Notes: generated by a model from the letters alone, not told the origin. Positions 9,678 to 18,693 are shown, numbered from the stretch's first letter. The stretch: DNA of 64,000 bases from an uncultured Rubrobacteraceae bacterium (GCA_902806055.1 CADCVD010000164.1:1-64000); one strand, 5' to 3'. Program-made: numbers and translations.

Positions 9678-9863
9678 CTAGAACAGGTAGACGACGAGGT
9701 TGAGGAGCAAAGTCAGAGTAACGCTCAGGACGACGCTGACTATTATCCAGAACAGACACCCCCTGCCCGAGCAACCACTGCCGCCGCCGAAGACGATGAT
9801 CCCTGACTCGTCCCCCGCGGGATCCATCTCCTCCCGACCTTGGCGCTCGTTTTCGTAGGTCAA
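9678..9863 (-). CDS. Small single-span membrane protein
   Basis: 61-residue peptide with an acidic and glycine-rich N-terminal half, two cysteines in GCSGRGCLFW and one C-terminal transmembrane helix ending at the last residue. The TTG start at 9863 is preceded by GAGAGGAA at good spacing. The gene is convergent with the BrkB-like gene. I do not recognise a family; the clean single helix and ribosome-binding site argue that it is real. Confidence 0.6.
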   Translation of the reverse strand: MTYENERQGREEMDPAGDESGIIVFGGGSGCSGRGCLFWIIVSVVLSVTLTLLLNLVVYLF

Positions 9864-9904
9864 GATGTTCCTCTCTTATAGAGAGGTGCGGGTCTGTTGC
9901 TCGC

Positions 9905-10759
9905 CTATCCTTGATTCTCGGGTACCTCGAACTGGTAGGTTTCGCCGTGGGTGAGGTACCTCACGCGGTCTTCTAGACCGGCCTGGGCGACCGCTCTCTT
10001 GAAATCCTCTAGAGGCGACTTGAAGACGGTGTAATCGTTGTAGTGGATCGGGATGGCGATCTTCGGGTCTACTATCCGCATGGCCTCCACGCCCTGATCC
10101 GCGTCCATCGTGACCAGTAGGCCCAGAACCCTCGTCCCGCCCAGGTGCAGAAGGGCGAGGTCTATCTGAGGGTAGCGGCGGGGGATCTCTCGCAACCTGT
10201 CGTGGATGAGCGTGTCGCCGGTTATGTAGAGCCGCAGCCGGATGCCGCCCTCGGCGGTCCCGAACTCGAGCATGCTCCCCATAACCGGCGGCAGTACCTT
10301 CCTCAGGGGCCCGGGAGCATGCGTGCCGGGCATGGCGGTTACGCGCAGCACGGCATCTCCCTTTCGGACGAGTATCGACTCCCAGGTGTCGAGCGCCGCG
10401 GGCGGCCGGAAACCTTTCCCTTCGAGGTAGCGGGCCGCGTGGGGGGTCGTGATGATCGGTACTCTCTTGTCGAGCTTCGCCTCGGCGACGCGGTCGAAGT
10501 GGTCACCGTGCAGGTGGGAGAGCAGGACGAGGTCGAGGGGCGGGAGGTCCTCTATCTCTATAGCGGGGTTTGTCTGGCGCTCGGAGCGGAGACCGTAGCC
10601 CAGGTGCACGTGGTCGCCGGCGTGCAGAAAGTTCGGGTCGGTCAGGATGGTGAAACCGGCGTAGCGTAAGATGACCGTCGCCGTTCCAACGAAGAAGATG
10701 GAACCACTCCTTAGATCGGCCTCCTCGCTCGTACCAGCTAGAAAAAGATCCCTCTCCAC
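9905..10759 (-). CDS. UlaG-like metallo-beta-lactamase fold hydrolase
   Basis: 284-residue metallo-hydrolase. The zinc motif is intact as [10 protein letters not shown] (about residue 80), with further histidine/aspartate ligands in [15 protein letters not shown] and a C-terminal PIHYND. This pattern matches the UlaG / N-acyl-phosphatidylethanolamine-hydrolase-like subgroup, which hydrolyses lactones, amides or phosphodiesters. The GTG at 10759 follows AGGAGAGG and is preferred. It is divergent from the Asp23 gene across 175 bases. The substrate is unknown and nearby genes give no strong clue. Confidence 0.85.
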   Translation of the reverse strand: MERDLFLAGTSEEADLRSGSIFFVGTATVILRYAGFTILTDPNFLHAGDHVHLGYGLRSERQTNPAIEIEDLPPLDLVLLSHLHGDHFDRVAEAKLDKRVPIITTPHAARYLEGKGFRPPAALDTWESILVRKGDAVLRVTAMPGTHAPGPLRKVLPPVMGSMLEFGTAEGGIRLRLYITGDTLIHDRLREIPRRYPQIDLALLHLGGTRVLGLLVTMDADQGVEAMRIVDPKIAIPIHYNDYTVFKSPLEDFKRAVAQAGLEDRVRYLTHGETYQFEVPENQG

Positions 10760-10934
10760 AACGTACCTCTCCTTCTCGCGTTAGCATGCCGCCATCGTTG
10801 TCTGCGGTACTCTTACCTGCAAAGCGGACTCTTCAATCTTCTTGCTAAAAACTTATACGAAAATGCATATGTTTGGCTAGTAGCGCCCCGGTGCATTTAT
10901 TGGGCCAAAGTATTCGAACGGAAGGGAACGAGGC

Positions 10935-11417
10935 GTGACTCAACAGAGGACGGGGCAGGAGGGGCGGCAGGGCAGCTCGCTACAGAGCGACCGCGGCTCC
11001 ACCAACATAAGCGACAGCGTGGTCCAGAAGATAGCCGGGATCGCCGCGCAGGAGGTCGAGAAAGTTCAGATGGGCGGCGGCACCGCCGCGGCGGTCACTG
11101 GTTTCCTCGGTAGCGTGAGCAGCGCCGTGACGGGCAGCTCAGGCGGCGGGAGCCCCACCACCGGCGTGTCGGTAGAGGTCGGCCAGGAGGAAGCGGCCGT
11201 CGACCTCACGATCGCGGTAGAGTACGGGGTACAGATCCCGCAGACCACGCAGGCAGTACGGGACAGCGTTATAAACCGGGTCGAGAGCCTGACCGGCCTG
11301 AGGGTCACCGAGGTGAACATTACGGTCAACGACGTACAGTTCCCTGAGGAGCGGCCGCAACTGGGGCAGCAGCAAGAGGTGGAGCAACAGGCCAAAGAGC
11401 AGGAACGGCGGGCCTAG
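10935..11417 (+). CDS. Asp23/Gls24 family envelope stress response protein
   Basis: 160-residue protein. The Asp23 core starts near residue 24 with ISDSVVQKIAGIAAQEVEKV and continues through GVSVEVGQEEAAVDLTIAVE and VTEVNITVNDV. The N-terminal 20 residues and the C-terminal 20 are Gln/Glu-rich and low-complexity. Relatives form membrane-associated filaments or clusters near the envelope and respond to stress. The GTG at 10935 is preceded by a weak GGAAGGGAACGAGG. An AT-rich segment at 10845-10885 upstream may hold its promoter. Convergent with the gamma-glutamyltransferase gene. Confidence 0.9.
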   Translation: MTQQRTGQEGRQGSSLQSDRGSTNISDSVVQKIAGIAAQEVEKVQMGGGTAAAVTGFLGSVSSAVTGSSGGGSPTTGVSVEVGQEEAAVDLTIAVEYGVQIPQTTQAVRDSVINRVESLTGLRVTEVNITVNDVQFPEERPQLGQQQEVEQQAKEQERRA

Positions 11418-11447
11418 GAGGCCTGTCTCAAGGCTGCCTCAAAGTGT

Positions 11448-13358
11448 TCAGGTCCCGGCGGCGACACCTTCGCCGCGCGGGTCTGCCCCTCCGGTAAAGC
11501 TGGATGGGGTTCCTTGCGAGTCGTACTCGATGGTAAGGGCGTGCGCGTTGCCGAGGCCGCGCTCGTCTACCAGCACGTTGTGACCCAGGGACGATAGTTC
11601 GTCGCGAACAGAGTACGGTATGCCGGCCTCGACTACCAAAGCATCCGGGAAAGTGGTACTTACGCGGGGGACGGCGATAGCCTGCTGGATATCCATACCG
11701 AAGTCGATCACGTTGGTCAGCATCTGCGGCGTAGTCTGTTGAATAGTCCGTCCACCGGGGGTGCCTATCGCGATATACGGTCTGCCGTCGCTCATGACAA
11801 TGGTCGGACACAGGGCGTAGAGGCTCTGGCGGCCGGGGTAAACGTCAAAGACGTTACCTGGAGGATCAAAGCGCGACCAGGAGAGGGCGTCGTTCAGCCA
11901 GATTCCCGTACCCTCCGGCATCACCTTGCTCCCGAAGATATTGCCTAGCGTCTGCGTAGCGCTTACCACGTTCCCCTCCTCGTCCGCGACGACGAAATGC
12001 GTAGTATGGCCCTGCTGGGAGCCTCCCTGCTGAGCGTTCTCCAAGTTCTCGGCGCCGGGGGAGGGGGCCCCGTAGGTGGTGTAGCTCTGGGGTATGCAGC
12101 GGGTCGGCTGGCCGAACTGGGCGAAAGGCACGTTCGGCGTCGCCTGAGAGGGGTTCACGGCGGCGGCCTGCTCCGCTAGGAACTCTTGGGAGAACAGCAG
12201 GTCCAGCGGCGTCTCGGCTATCTCGGGGTCGGCTGCGTAGTCTCTGGTCGCCCGCCCGGTCTGCTTGGAGACCTCCGCGAAGGTATGCAGATACGAAGCG
12301 GTGTTGTGGGCGGAGGGCTGCAGATCGAACTGCCCCATCACGCCTAGGCGGACCAGCGCTCCCCAGGAGGTGGACGGAGGAGAGGCCGTAACGACCTCGT
12401 AGCCCTTATGATCCAGGCTGATGGTTTCCCTCCAACGGGCGCGGTTGTCGCCCAGGTCGTCGAGGGTCAGAAAGCCATCATACTCGCGCATGGTAGCGTC
12501 TATAGCCTGCCCCAACTCGCCTTCGTACATCGTGCTCGCGCCCTCGTCGGCTATTAGCCTGAACGAATCGCCCAGGTCCTCCTGCACGAGGGTCTCACCG
12601 GCTCTCAGAGGTGTGCCGTTGCTACCGTAGAAGCTCTTCGCGTTCTCCGGGAAGGCCGGCCATGTCGCGTCGATCCAGGCGGCTGTGATGTCGCCGAGGA
12701 CGATGCCCTCGTCGGCGAGCTCTATGGCGGGCTCGAAGAGGCGGCCCCAACCCAACTCTCCGTAGTCGTTCGAGAGGGTCTCCCACGCGTTCAGGTTGCC
12801 CGGCGTGGCTACGGCCATCGCGCCGCAGCGGTTGTCAACATAACCCGGCGTATACTCGCGAAACACGCTCGGGTCGAGATTTTCCGGGACCCTGCTTCCG
12901 GTGTCGAGGAAGCGCGTCTCGCCGCTCTCGGCGTCGTAAATAACTATGGCCCCGTAGCCGCCGATGCCGCTCATCATCGGCTCGGCTACGTTCAGGGCGG
13001 CGGCGACCGCCACCGCCGCGTCGAAAGCGTTGCCCCCGTTGTTGAGGATCTGCAGCCCCGCCTGGGTGGCGTAAGGGTTGGCCGAGCTGACCATGCCCGA
13101 TCCTCCGACGGCCGGGCTCGCCGTCGTGCTCGAGCTCGGCTCCGGTCCGGTCTCCGCAAGCGTCATCTCGACGGTCGTTTCGGTGGTCTCTGGTAGAGTC
13201 GTTTCCTCGTCTGTTTCGCCTTGCTCCTGAGCCGTTGCCTCCGTGACGGTAACCTTCTCCTCTTCGGAGGCCTTCTGCGAGCCAGCCGATGGCGTGCCGC
13301 AAGAGGTCAAGATCGCGACGACTAACATTACGAAGATCCCAAGAAACATTCTTCTCAA
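11448..13358 (-). CDS. ggt: Gamma-glutamyltransferase, lipoprotein
   Basis: About 636 residues; cleaves gamma-glutamyl bonds of glutathione or peptides outside the membrane. The N-terminus is a lipoprotein signal with lipobox LTSC, followed by a long Thr/Glu-rich linker of about 60 residues. The autoprocessing nucleophile threonine lies in GHTTHFVVADEEGN, about two-thirds in, and the small subunit has GTPGGRTIQQTTPQML. A TTG at 13373 is in frame, but its bases form the ribosome-binding site (GAGGAG) of a second TTG at 13358, seven bases on, so I place the start at 13358. Ser/Gly oxyanion residues are conserved. It stands alone between convergent and divergent neighbours. Confidence 0.9.
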   Translation of the reverse strand: MRRMFLGIFVMLVVAILTSCGTPSAGSQKASEEEKVTVTEATAQEQGETDEETTLPETTETTVEMTLAETGPEPSSSTTASPAVGGSGMVSSANPYATQAGLQILNNGGNAFDAAVAVAAALNVAEPMMSGIGGYGAIVIYDAESGETRFLDTGSRVPENLDPSVFREYTPGYVDNRCGAMAVATPGNLNAWETLSNDYGELGWGRLFEPAIELADEGIVLGDITAAWIDATWPAFPENAKSFYGSNGTPLRAGETLVQEDLGDSFRLIADEGASTMYEGELGQAIDATMREYDGFLTLDDLGDNRARWRETISLDHKGYEVVTASPPSTSWGALVRLGVMGQFDLQPSAHNTASYLHTFAEVSKQTGRATRDYAADPEIAETPLDLLFSQEFLAEQAAAVNPSQATPNVPFAQFGQPTRCIPQSYTTYGAPSPGAENLENAQQGGSQQGHTTHFVVADEEGNVVSATQTLGNIFGSKVMPEGTGIWLNDALSWSRFDPPGNVFDVYPGRQSLYALCPTIVMSDGRPYIAIGTPGGRTIQQTTPQMLTNVIDFGMDIQQAIAVPRVSTTFPDALVVEAGIPYSVRDELSSLGHNVLVDERGLGNAHALTIEYDSQGTPSSFTGGADPRGEGVAAGT

Positions 13359-13573
13359 AAATATACTCCTCAAGGCATGTCTACGGATGAGCGTATAACA
13401 CGGAAGAAGAAAAACAACTATTAGCGCTCTACAGGGGCGGGCTCTATGCTTCCGCTAGGCTGTCTTCCGAGATGGCGTCGCCGAGGGAGCAGGCTTTAGC
13501 TAAACGGCACTAGTAGGGTGGTTCTGTTTTAATTCGCCGGAGGGATGATCGTGAGAAGGGGGTTTACGCTTCT

Positions 13574-14353
13574 TTGAAGAGGCTACGGGTCTTGATGACG
13601 CGGCAGGAGATCGAACCGGAGAAGCTAACCGACGCGACCGTAGTTGTCATAGACGTACTCCTGGCAACAACGACGCTCCTCACCATCCTTGAGAACGGTG
13701 CCCGCACCGTCCGTCCGGTCGCGAGCCTCGAAGAGGCAGATGAGGTTGGCGCGAAACTCGACCCTGCCTCGCTCCTGCGCGGCGGCGAGCAAGGGGCGAA
13801 GCGGGTAGAGGGTTACGATCTCGGTCCTTATCCCAACGAGTACGCTCCTGAGACGGTAGCGGAGAGAGACGTGATCTTTGTGACCACCAACGGTACCCGT
13901 GCTATCGGTACCGCCTCCGGCGCAAAGGAGCTACTCATCGGCTGTCTCCGAAACGCCCCGGCCGTCGCCCGATACCTTCAGGCCTCCGGTACGGAGTCTG
14001 TCTACATCATCTGCGCCGGCTCGGCGGGCCGCTTCACGATCGAGGACTTCCTGGGCGCCTCGGCCATCCTCTCGCGCCTGAACGGGAGCGGCTACCTTGG
14101 AGACTGGCGGTTGAACGATGCCGGGTGGCTCGCGCTCAACTTCGCTGAGCGCTACGGCGGACGCGAGATGGAGGTGCTAAAGGAGAGCCGGGCGGGGCGA
14201 TGGTTTCTGGAGAACAAGATGGTGGAGGAGCTTGAGTTCGTCGGGGACGTAGGGGCGAGCCAGGTCGTCCCGCGGGTAGCGGCGGGAAAGCTCAGCCCAG
14301 CTTCGCCGGACAACGACGAGCGAGACGCGGACGGCGAGGGTGTGGAACGTTAG
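13574..14353 (+). CDS. comB: 2-phosphosulfolactate phosphatase family protein
   Basis: 259-residue ComB-family protein. The signature segments IDVLLATTTLLTIL (about 25), GGEQGAKRVEGYDLG, and IFVTTNGTRAI (about 100) are clear. In methanogens ComB dephosphorylates 2-phosphosulfolactate in coenzyme M synthesis; many bacteria carry it without a known coenzyme M pathway, and no ComA or ComC is in this window, so the substrate here is uncertain. The TTG at 13574 has AAGGGGG at 13557-13563, eleven bases before. The last 20 residues are acidic and probably disordered. Confidence 0.85.
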   Translation: MKRLRVLMTRQEIEPEKLTDATVVVIDVLLATTTLLTILENGARTVRPVASLEEADEVGAKLDPASLLRGGEQGAKRVEGYDLGPYPNEYAPETVAERDVIFVTTNGTRAIGTASGAKELLIGCLRNAPAVARYLQASGTESVYIICAGSAGRFTIEDFLGASAILSRLNGSGYLGDWRLNDAGWLALNFAERYGGREMEVLKESRAGRWFLENKMVEELEFVGDVGASQVVPRVAAGKLSPASPDNDERDADGEGVER

Positions 14354-14463
14354 AGAAGGCGGTTAGGAGAAGAGTAGACTAGCCTTGGTCGTGCAGCGGC
14401 GGCGAGAAGCGCCAAAGAAACCAACGGCCGAAGATCTACAGCTTCCAACCGGAGGGAGGAACA

Positions 14464-15522
14464 GTGGCTGACACCATACAGGTCCGTGAGGGCGAGGACT
14501 TCGACCTCGAAGCGGTCGAACGCCAGATAAGGGAGAACATAGCGGGGGTACCCGAGGGAGAGTTGGAGGTCCGTCAGTTCCCGTCCGGGGCCTCGAATCT
14601 GACCTACCTCGTTAAGATAGGGGACTGGGAGGCCGTTCTCAGGCGTCCTCCACTGGGACCGGTGCCGCCCAAGGCGCACGACATGGGCCGGGAGTCGCGC
14701 ATCCTGATGAAGCTTCACGACGCGTTCCCGCTCGCGCCGAAGCCGTACTTCTTTACGGGCGACGAGTCGATCATCGGGGCGCCCTTCTACGTCATGGAGC
14801 GACGCGAGGGCGTGACCATCGACGCCCAGTTCCCGGAGGATATCGAGCTAAATGAGGAGCTTCACCGGGGCATCTCCCGGATGGTCGCCGACACTCTGGT
14901 CGAGCTTCATGCCGTCGACTGGCGAGAGGCGGGGCTTGGAGAGATCGGGAGACCGGAAGGCTTTCTGGAGCGGCAGGTGGGCGGCTGGATCAAGCGGTAC
15001 GAGGCGGCGAAGACCGACGAGGTCGAGGAGGCTGGTCCCCTGACCGACTGGCTTGCGAAGGACGTCCCCGAGAGTCCCGAGCCGACCATAATCCACAACG
15101 ACTACAAGCTGAACAACCTCGTCCTGAACCCCGATGACCTGACCGAAGTGCGTGCCGTCCTCGACTGGGAGATGGCGACGATCGGCGACCCGCTCTTCGA
15201 TCTGGCCGTCTCTCTCTCTTATTGGGTGGAGGATGGCGACTCGCGGGAACTGAGAGAGGTATTGCCGACTGTGACAGAGGCTCCTGGCTTCATGACCCGC
15301 AAGGAGTTCGTCGACTACTACGCCGAGAAGAGCGGGCGGGACCTCTCTCAGATGCACTGGTACATGGTCTTCGGTTACTTCAAGCTCGCGGTGATCCTGC
15401 AGCAGATCTACGCCCGCTGGCACAAGGGACAGACCAAGGATGAACGCTTCGCCAACTTCAACGAGCGGGTCAGAAACCTGATCCTCCACGCGCACGACCT
15501 CTCTAAAAAGGCAGATCTGTAG
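14464..15522 (+). CDS. Phosphotransferase family protein (APH/choline-kinase fold, acyl-CoA dehydrogenase associated)
   Basis: 352-residue kinase-fold protein. It has IHNDYKLNNLVL with the catalytic Brenner-like motif (Asp in HNDYKLNN, about 213-220) and the metal-binding LDWEMATIGDPLFDLA. Such proteins form the N-terminal or stand-alone partner of ACAD10/11-like systems that phosphorylate hydroxyacyl-CoA, as known in beta-oxidation of 4-hydroxy acids; that role is inferred here from the next gene, a 3-hydroxyacyl-CoA dehydrogenase that starts at the last base of this gene's stop. GGAGGGAGG sets the GTG at 14464. Aminoglycoside resistance is unlikely in this context. Confidence 0.86.
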   Translation: MADTIQVREGEDFDLEAVERQIRENIAGVPEGELEVRQFPSGASNLTYLVKIGDWEAVLRRPPLGPVPPKAHDMGRESRILMKLHDAFPLAPKPYFFTGDESIIGAPFYVMERREGVTIDAQFPEDIELNEELHRGISRMVADTLVELHAVDWREAGLGEIGRPEGFLERQVGGWIKRYEAAKTDEVEEAGPLTDWLAKDVPESPEPTIIHNDYKLNNLVLNPDDLTEVRAVLDWEMATIGDPLFDLAVSLSYWVEDGDSRELREVLPTVTEAPGFMTRKEFVDYYAEKSGRDLSQMHWYMVFGYFKLAVILQQIYARWHKGQTKDERFANFNERVRNLILHAHDLSKKADL

Positions 15523-16391
15523 TGAGCGGCGCTCCGGCCGTCGGCGTCCTCGGCGTCGGCACGATGGGCGCCGGCATCGTCCAGCTCGCCGCCCAGACCG
15601 GTCACTCCGTAGTTGCCTGCGACCAATCAGTCGAGGCCCTCGAAAAGGCCCAACGCTACATCCGGGAGGGGCTCTCGCGCTTCGCTGACCGGGGCGCGTT
15701 TTCGGCGGCGGAGGCCGACGAGCACTACGATCGCATCCAGTGGACCGTAAACCTGGAGGACATGGCAGGGGCGGAGGCGGTGATCGAGGCTATAGTAGAG
15801 AAGGTTGCGCCAAAGAAGGAGGCCTTCGCTGCGCTGGATGAGATCCTACCTCCTGACGCCCTCTTGCTCACCAACACCTCCTCGATCTCTATTACCGACC
15901 TCGCCTCCGCGACGAACAGGCCCGAACAGGTCTGCGGGACGCACTTCTTTACCCCGCCGCCGGTCCGGGAGGCGGTCGAAGTGCCGCGCGGGCTCCTCAC
16001 GAGCGATGAGACCGTCGAGAGAGCGAAGGCGCTCATAACCTCTTTTGGAAAACTACCCGTAGTCGTCAACAAAGACGTGCCTGGTTTCGTGGCGAACCGT
16101 TTTCTGATGCCGATGATCATTGAGGCGGCGAGGCTGCTGGAGGAGGGGGTGGCGAGCAAGGAGGACATCGACCTGCTGGTCAAGAAGGGGCTCGGGTTCC
16201 CGATCGGGCCGTTCGAGTTGGGCGACTTTATCGGGCTCGACGTGGCCCTTGACGTGACAGCCTACGTCCACGAGGAACTCGGCGAGGCCTACTATACGCC
16301 TCCACGCATCCTCAAAGCGCTCGTCCGAGCCGGCAGACTCGGCCAGAAGACCGGAGCGGGCTTCTACGAGTATCCGGAAGAGACTGAGTAA
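15522..16391 (+). CDS. 3-hydroxyacyl-CoA (3-hydroxybutyryl-CoA) dehydrogenase
   Basis: 289-residue single-domain dehydrogenase that oxidises or reduces 3-hydroxyacyl-CoA/acetoacetyl-CoA with NAD(P). It opens with the Rossmann motif GVLGVGTMGAGIVQLAA, followed by catalytic HFFTPPPVREAVEV and NKDVPGFVANRFLMP, and the C-terminal GLGFPIGPFELGDFIGLDV. In the motif GTHFF the catalytic histidine is present. The GTG at 15522 overlaps the kinase stop by one base, implying translational coupling. Length equals the usual Hbd type. The closing GAGFYEY matches the family. Confidence 0.93.
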   Translation: MSGAPAVGVLGVGTMGAGIVQLAAQTGHSVVACDQSVEALEKAQRYIREGLSRFADRGAFSAAEADEHYDRIQWTVNLEDMAGAEAVIEAIVEKVAPKKEAFAALDEILPPDALLLTNTSSISITDLASATNRPEQVCGTHFFTPPPVREAVEVPRGLLTSDETVERAKALITSFGKLPVVVNKDVPGFVANRFLMPMIIEAARLLEEGVASKEDIDLLVKKGLGFPIGPFELGDFIGLDVALDVTAYVHEELGEAYYTPPRILKALVRAGRLGQKTGAGFYEYPEETE

Positions 16392-16400
16392 GGAGGCCGC

Positions 16401-17162
16401 ATGGACAGGCTCGACGGACGGGTAGCGCTGGTGACGGGGGCCGCGCGGGGGATCGGGCTCGCGACCGCCCGGCGCCTCGCGCAAGAGGGCGCCTCGGTGT
16501 GCGTCGCGGACGTCGCCGGTGAGGTAGCGGAGGAGGCAGCCGGGACTTTGAGCGGGGAGGGGCTGGAGGCGTTCGGGGCGCGGCTCGACGTGACGGACCG
16601 CGAGGAGGTAGAGGCGGTCGTCGGCGAGACGGCGGAGCGGTACGGACGTCTGGACATCCTCGTGAACAACGCGGGGATAACGCGGGACAACCTGATCTTT
16701 AGGATGACCGACGAGGATTGGCGCTCGGTCGTGGAGGTACACTTGACGGGCGCCTTTCTGTGCAGCCGGGCGGCGCAGAAGCACATGGTCGAGAACCGTT
16801 ATGGCAGGATCGTCAACGTCTCCTCGACCTCGGCTCTGGGAAACCGGGGACAGTCCAACTACTCGACCGTCAAGGCGGGCTTACAGGGCTTTACGAAGAC
16901 GCTTGCGATAGAGCTCGGACGGTTCGGAGTCACCGCGAACGCCGTGGCCCCCGGCTTCGTCGAGACGGAGATGACGCGGTCTACCGCCGAGAGAATGGGC
17001 TTCGACTTCGAGGATTTCGTCGCCGCGCGCGTGGAGACCATCCCGGTGGGCCGCAGCGGCAAACCAGAGGATATAGCGGCGGCGATCTTATTCTTCGCGA
17101 GCGAGGAGGCGTCGTTTATAAGCGGGCAAGTCCTGTACGCGGCCGGAGGGCCTAGAGCGTGA
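16401..17162 (+). CDS. SDR family oxidoreductase, 3-oxoacyl reductase (FabG-like)
   Basis: 253-residue short-chain dehydrogenase. TGAARGIG (residues 11-18) binds NAD(P); the active site is NNAG, Ser in NVSSTSALG, and YSTVK (Tyr-X-X-X-Lys, about residue 154). C-terminal PGFVETEMT matches FabG-type reductases. GGAGG lies 7 bases before the ATG at 16401. The stop overlaps the next gene's GTG by four bases, so the reductase is coupled to the paired hot-dog dehydratases, suggesting it supplies their 3-hydroxyacyl substrate in an elongation or PHA-like cycle. Confidence 0.92.
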   Translation: MDRLDGRVALVTGAARGIGLATARRLAQEGASVCVADVAGEVAEEAAGTLSGEGLEAFGARLDVTDREEVEAVVGETAERYGRLDILVNNAGITRDNLIFRMTDEDWRSVVEVHLTGAFLCSRAAQKHMVENRYGRIVNVSSTSALGNRGQSNYSTVKAGLQGFTKTLAIELGRFGVTANAVAPGFVETEMTRSTAERMGFDFEDFVAARVETIPVGRSGKPEDIAAAILFFASEEASFISGQVLYAAGGPRA

Positions 17163-17626
17163 ACGTGATCGAGCGGTGGCGCTCGCTGGTTGGGGAGCGC
17201 TCGCGGTCTGTCGTGAACCTCGTCGAGAGGGGGGCGGTGAGGAAGTTCGCAGAGGCGATAGGCGATCCGAGCCCGCTCTACGCGGACGAGGCGACGGCCA
17301 AGAGGAGCCGCTATGGCGGCCTCATCGCGCCGCCGACCTTCCCGCGCACCTTTGAGTACGGTCGGATACAGGATATGTACTGGCCGGAGGCTGGCATGAT
17401 ACACGGCGAGCACCGTGTCTCCTACGAGCACGGCCCTTTGAAGGTGGGCGACGAGGTGCACTGCTACACAAAGTTTAAGAGCTACGACGAGAAGGAGAGC
17501 CGCGGCGGGCTACTCGGCTTTATCGTTCTCGAACGCTTCGGCGAAGGCCTTGGCGGAGAGCGCCTCTTTACTATGAGCGATAACGTCATAGTCACTACGG
17601 CTTTGAGAAAGACGCTCGGAGCATGA
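17159..17626 (+). CDS. MaoC-like N-terminal hot-dog dehydratase subunit (HadA-like)
   Basis: 155-residue hot-dog protein. It contains the FAS1-dehydratase-type N-terminus (VNLVERGAVRKFAEAIGDPSPLY) and the central PPTFPRTFEY. It lacks the catalytic Asp-X4-His hydratase motif, which is in the next protein. The size (155) and order match HadA of the mycobacterial HadA-HadB 3-hydroxyacyl-ACP dehydratase pair. It overlaps both neighbours by four bases. I infer that it is the substrate-binding partner of an obligate heterodimer with the following gene. Confidence 0.83.
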   Translation: MNVIERWRSLVGERSRSVVNLVERGAVRKFAEAIGDPSPLYADEATAKRSRYGGLIAPPTFPRTFEYGRIQDMYWPEAGMIHGEHRVSYEHGPLKVGDEVHCYTKFKSYDEKESRGGLLGFIVLERFGEGLGGERLFTMSDNVIVTTALRKTLGA

Positions 17627-18051
17627 GCCTGGAGACGAGCACCAGACCCGCGTGGAAGGTCGGCGATGAGCTGGAAGAACGAGCCTTGCCGCCTATCACG
17701 AGGCTCCAGCTAATAAAGTACGCCGGAGCCTCGGGTGACTTCAACCCGATCCACACCATAGACGCAGCCGCCGAGGAGGCAGGGCTGCCGGGAGTAATAG
17801 CCCATGGCATGTTGACGCTAGCCACCATGAGCCTACTCTTCTCGCCCTATCTGGAACACGGCTACGTAAAGGAGCTAAAGGCCCGTTTCTCGGGGATGGT
17901 TTTCTTAGGCGACGAGTTGGCCATCGGCGGCCGGGTCATAGAGGCGGCGGGTAGCGAGGCGGGGAGCCTCTATACCTTCGAGGTATCCGCGCGTAGGGGC
18001 GAGGACGTAGTCGCCTCCGGTACGGTTGGTTTTCTCGTCTTTAGGGACTGA
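17623..18051 (+). CDS. MaoC-like catalytic hot-dog dehydratase subunit (HadB-like)
   Basis: 142-residue hot-dog protein with the hydratase-2 motif as SGDFNPIH (Asp and His, about residues 44-49), followed by GVIAHGMLTLA. This is the catalytic half of a (3R)-hydroxyacyl dehydratase/enoyl hydratase. Together with the preceding 155-residue partner, and matched in length to the HadB subunit, it should form a HadAB-type heterodimer. The ATG overlaps the previous stop as ATGA. It is convergent with the DedA gene with only six bases between stops. Confidence 0.86.
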   Translation: MSLETSTRPAWKVGDELEERALPPITRLQLIKYAGASGDFNPIHTIDAAAEEAGLPGVIAHGMLTLATMSLLFSPYLEHGYVKELKARFSGMVFLGDELAIGGRVIEAAGSEAGSLYTFEVSARRGEDVVASGTVGFLVFRD

Positions 18052-18057
18052 GCCGGA

Positions 18058-18693
18058 TCAGGCGCGCTTGTACGCCTTCCAGCGGCGCCAGATCAGCACG
18101 AATATACCCACGATAAGGAGCGCCAGCACCGAGTACTCGATGATGGAGGAGTACTCTTTCACGACCGGCCAGTTGGAGCCGAGCAGGAGACCAAGGAAGA
18201 TAAAGCCGCCGTTCCAGATCAGGCATCCGAGGATTGTGTAGATCATGAACCGGCCGAATATGGGCATGTGCTTGATGCCCGCCGGGATAGAGATCATGGC
18301 CCCTATCCCCGGGAAGAGGTGACCGGTCAAGATGGCCTTTCCGCCGTGGCGCCCGAAGATTTCGCTCGCCCTCTCCAGGTCCGCGACGAAGATGAGCTTG
18401 AACCGCTCGAAGCGCTTGACCATGCGGTGCAGGTTGCTCTCCCCGATCCAGGCCCCCAGGTAGTACAGGACCAGGGAGGCTGCGACAGCCCCCACCGTCG
18501 AGGACAGAAGTACCAGGGCGAACGTGAACTGCTCCTGGCCGACAAGGAAGCCGGCGAGGCACAGGATCAGCTGGGTGGGGATGGGCAGCACGTGAAGGTT
18601 GATCAGCCCGATGAGGACGGCGATTCCTATGTAGCCGAAGGTGTAGACTGCCTCGACAGCCCAGTACGCGATGTTCCCGATCAGGTCGCCCAT
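18058..18693 (-). CDS. DedA family (VTT domain) membrane protein
   Basis: 211-residue integral membrane protein. The VTT core is visible: re-entrant/conserved segment FPGIGAMISIPAGIKHM at about residues 127-144 followed by a C-terminal pair of helices ending in an Arg/Lys-rich tail. Other DedA proteins are undecaprenyl- or phospholipid-translocating flippases; this one may do so. ATG 18693 is preceded by a weak GAGAGAAG. A GTG-free N-terminus MGDLIGNIAYW lies at the membrane. Adjacent genes are unrelated. Confidence 0.88.
   Translation of the reverse strand: MGDLIGNIAYWAVEAVYTFGYIGIAVLIGLINLHVLPIPTQLILCLAGFLVGQEQFTFALVLLSSTVGAVAASLVLYYLGAWIGESNLHRMVKRFERFKLIFVADLERASEIFGRHGGKAILTGHLFPGIGAMISIPAGIKHMPIFGRFMIYTILGCLIWNGGFIFLGLLLGSNWPVVKEYSSIIEYSVLALLIVGIFVLIWRRWKAYKRA

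Noticed and set aside
14464-15522. Aminoglycoside resistance kinase
   Set aside because: The APH fold is shared with acyl-CoA-linked kinases, and the gene is coupled to a 3-hydroxyacyl-CoA dehydrogenase.
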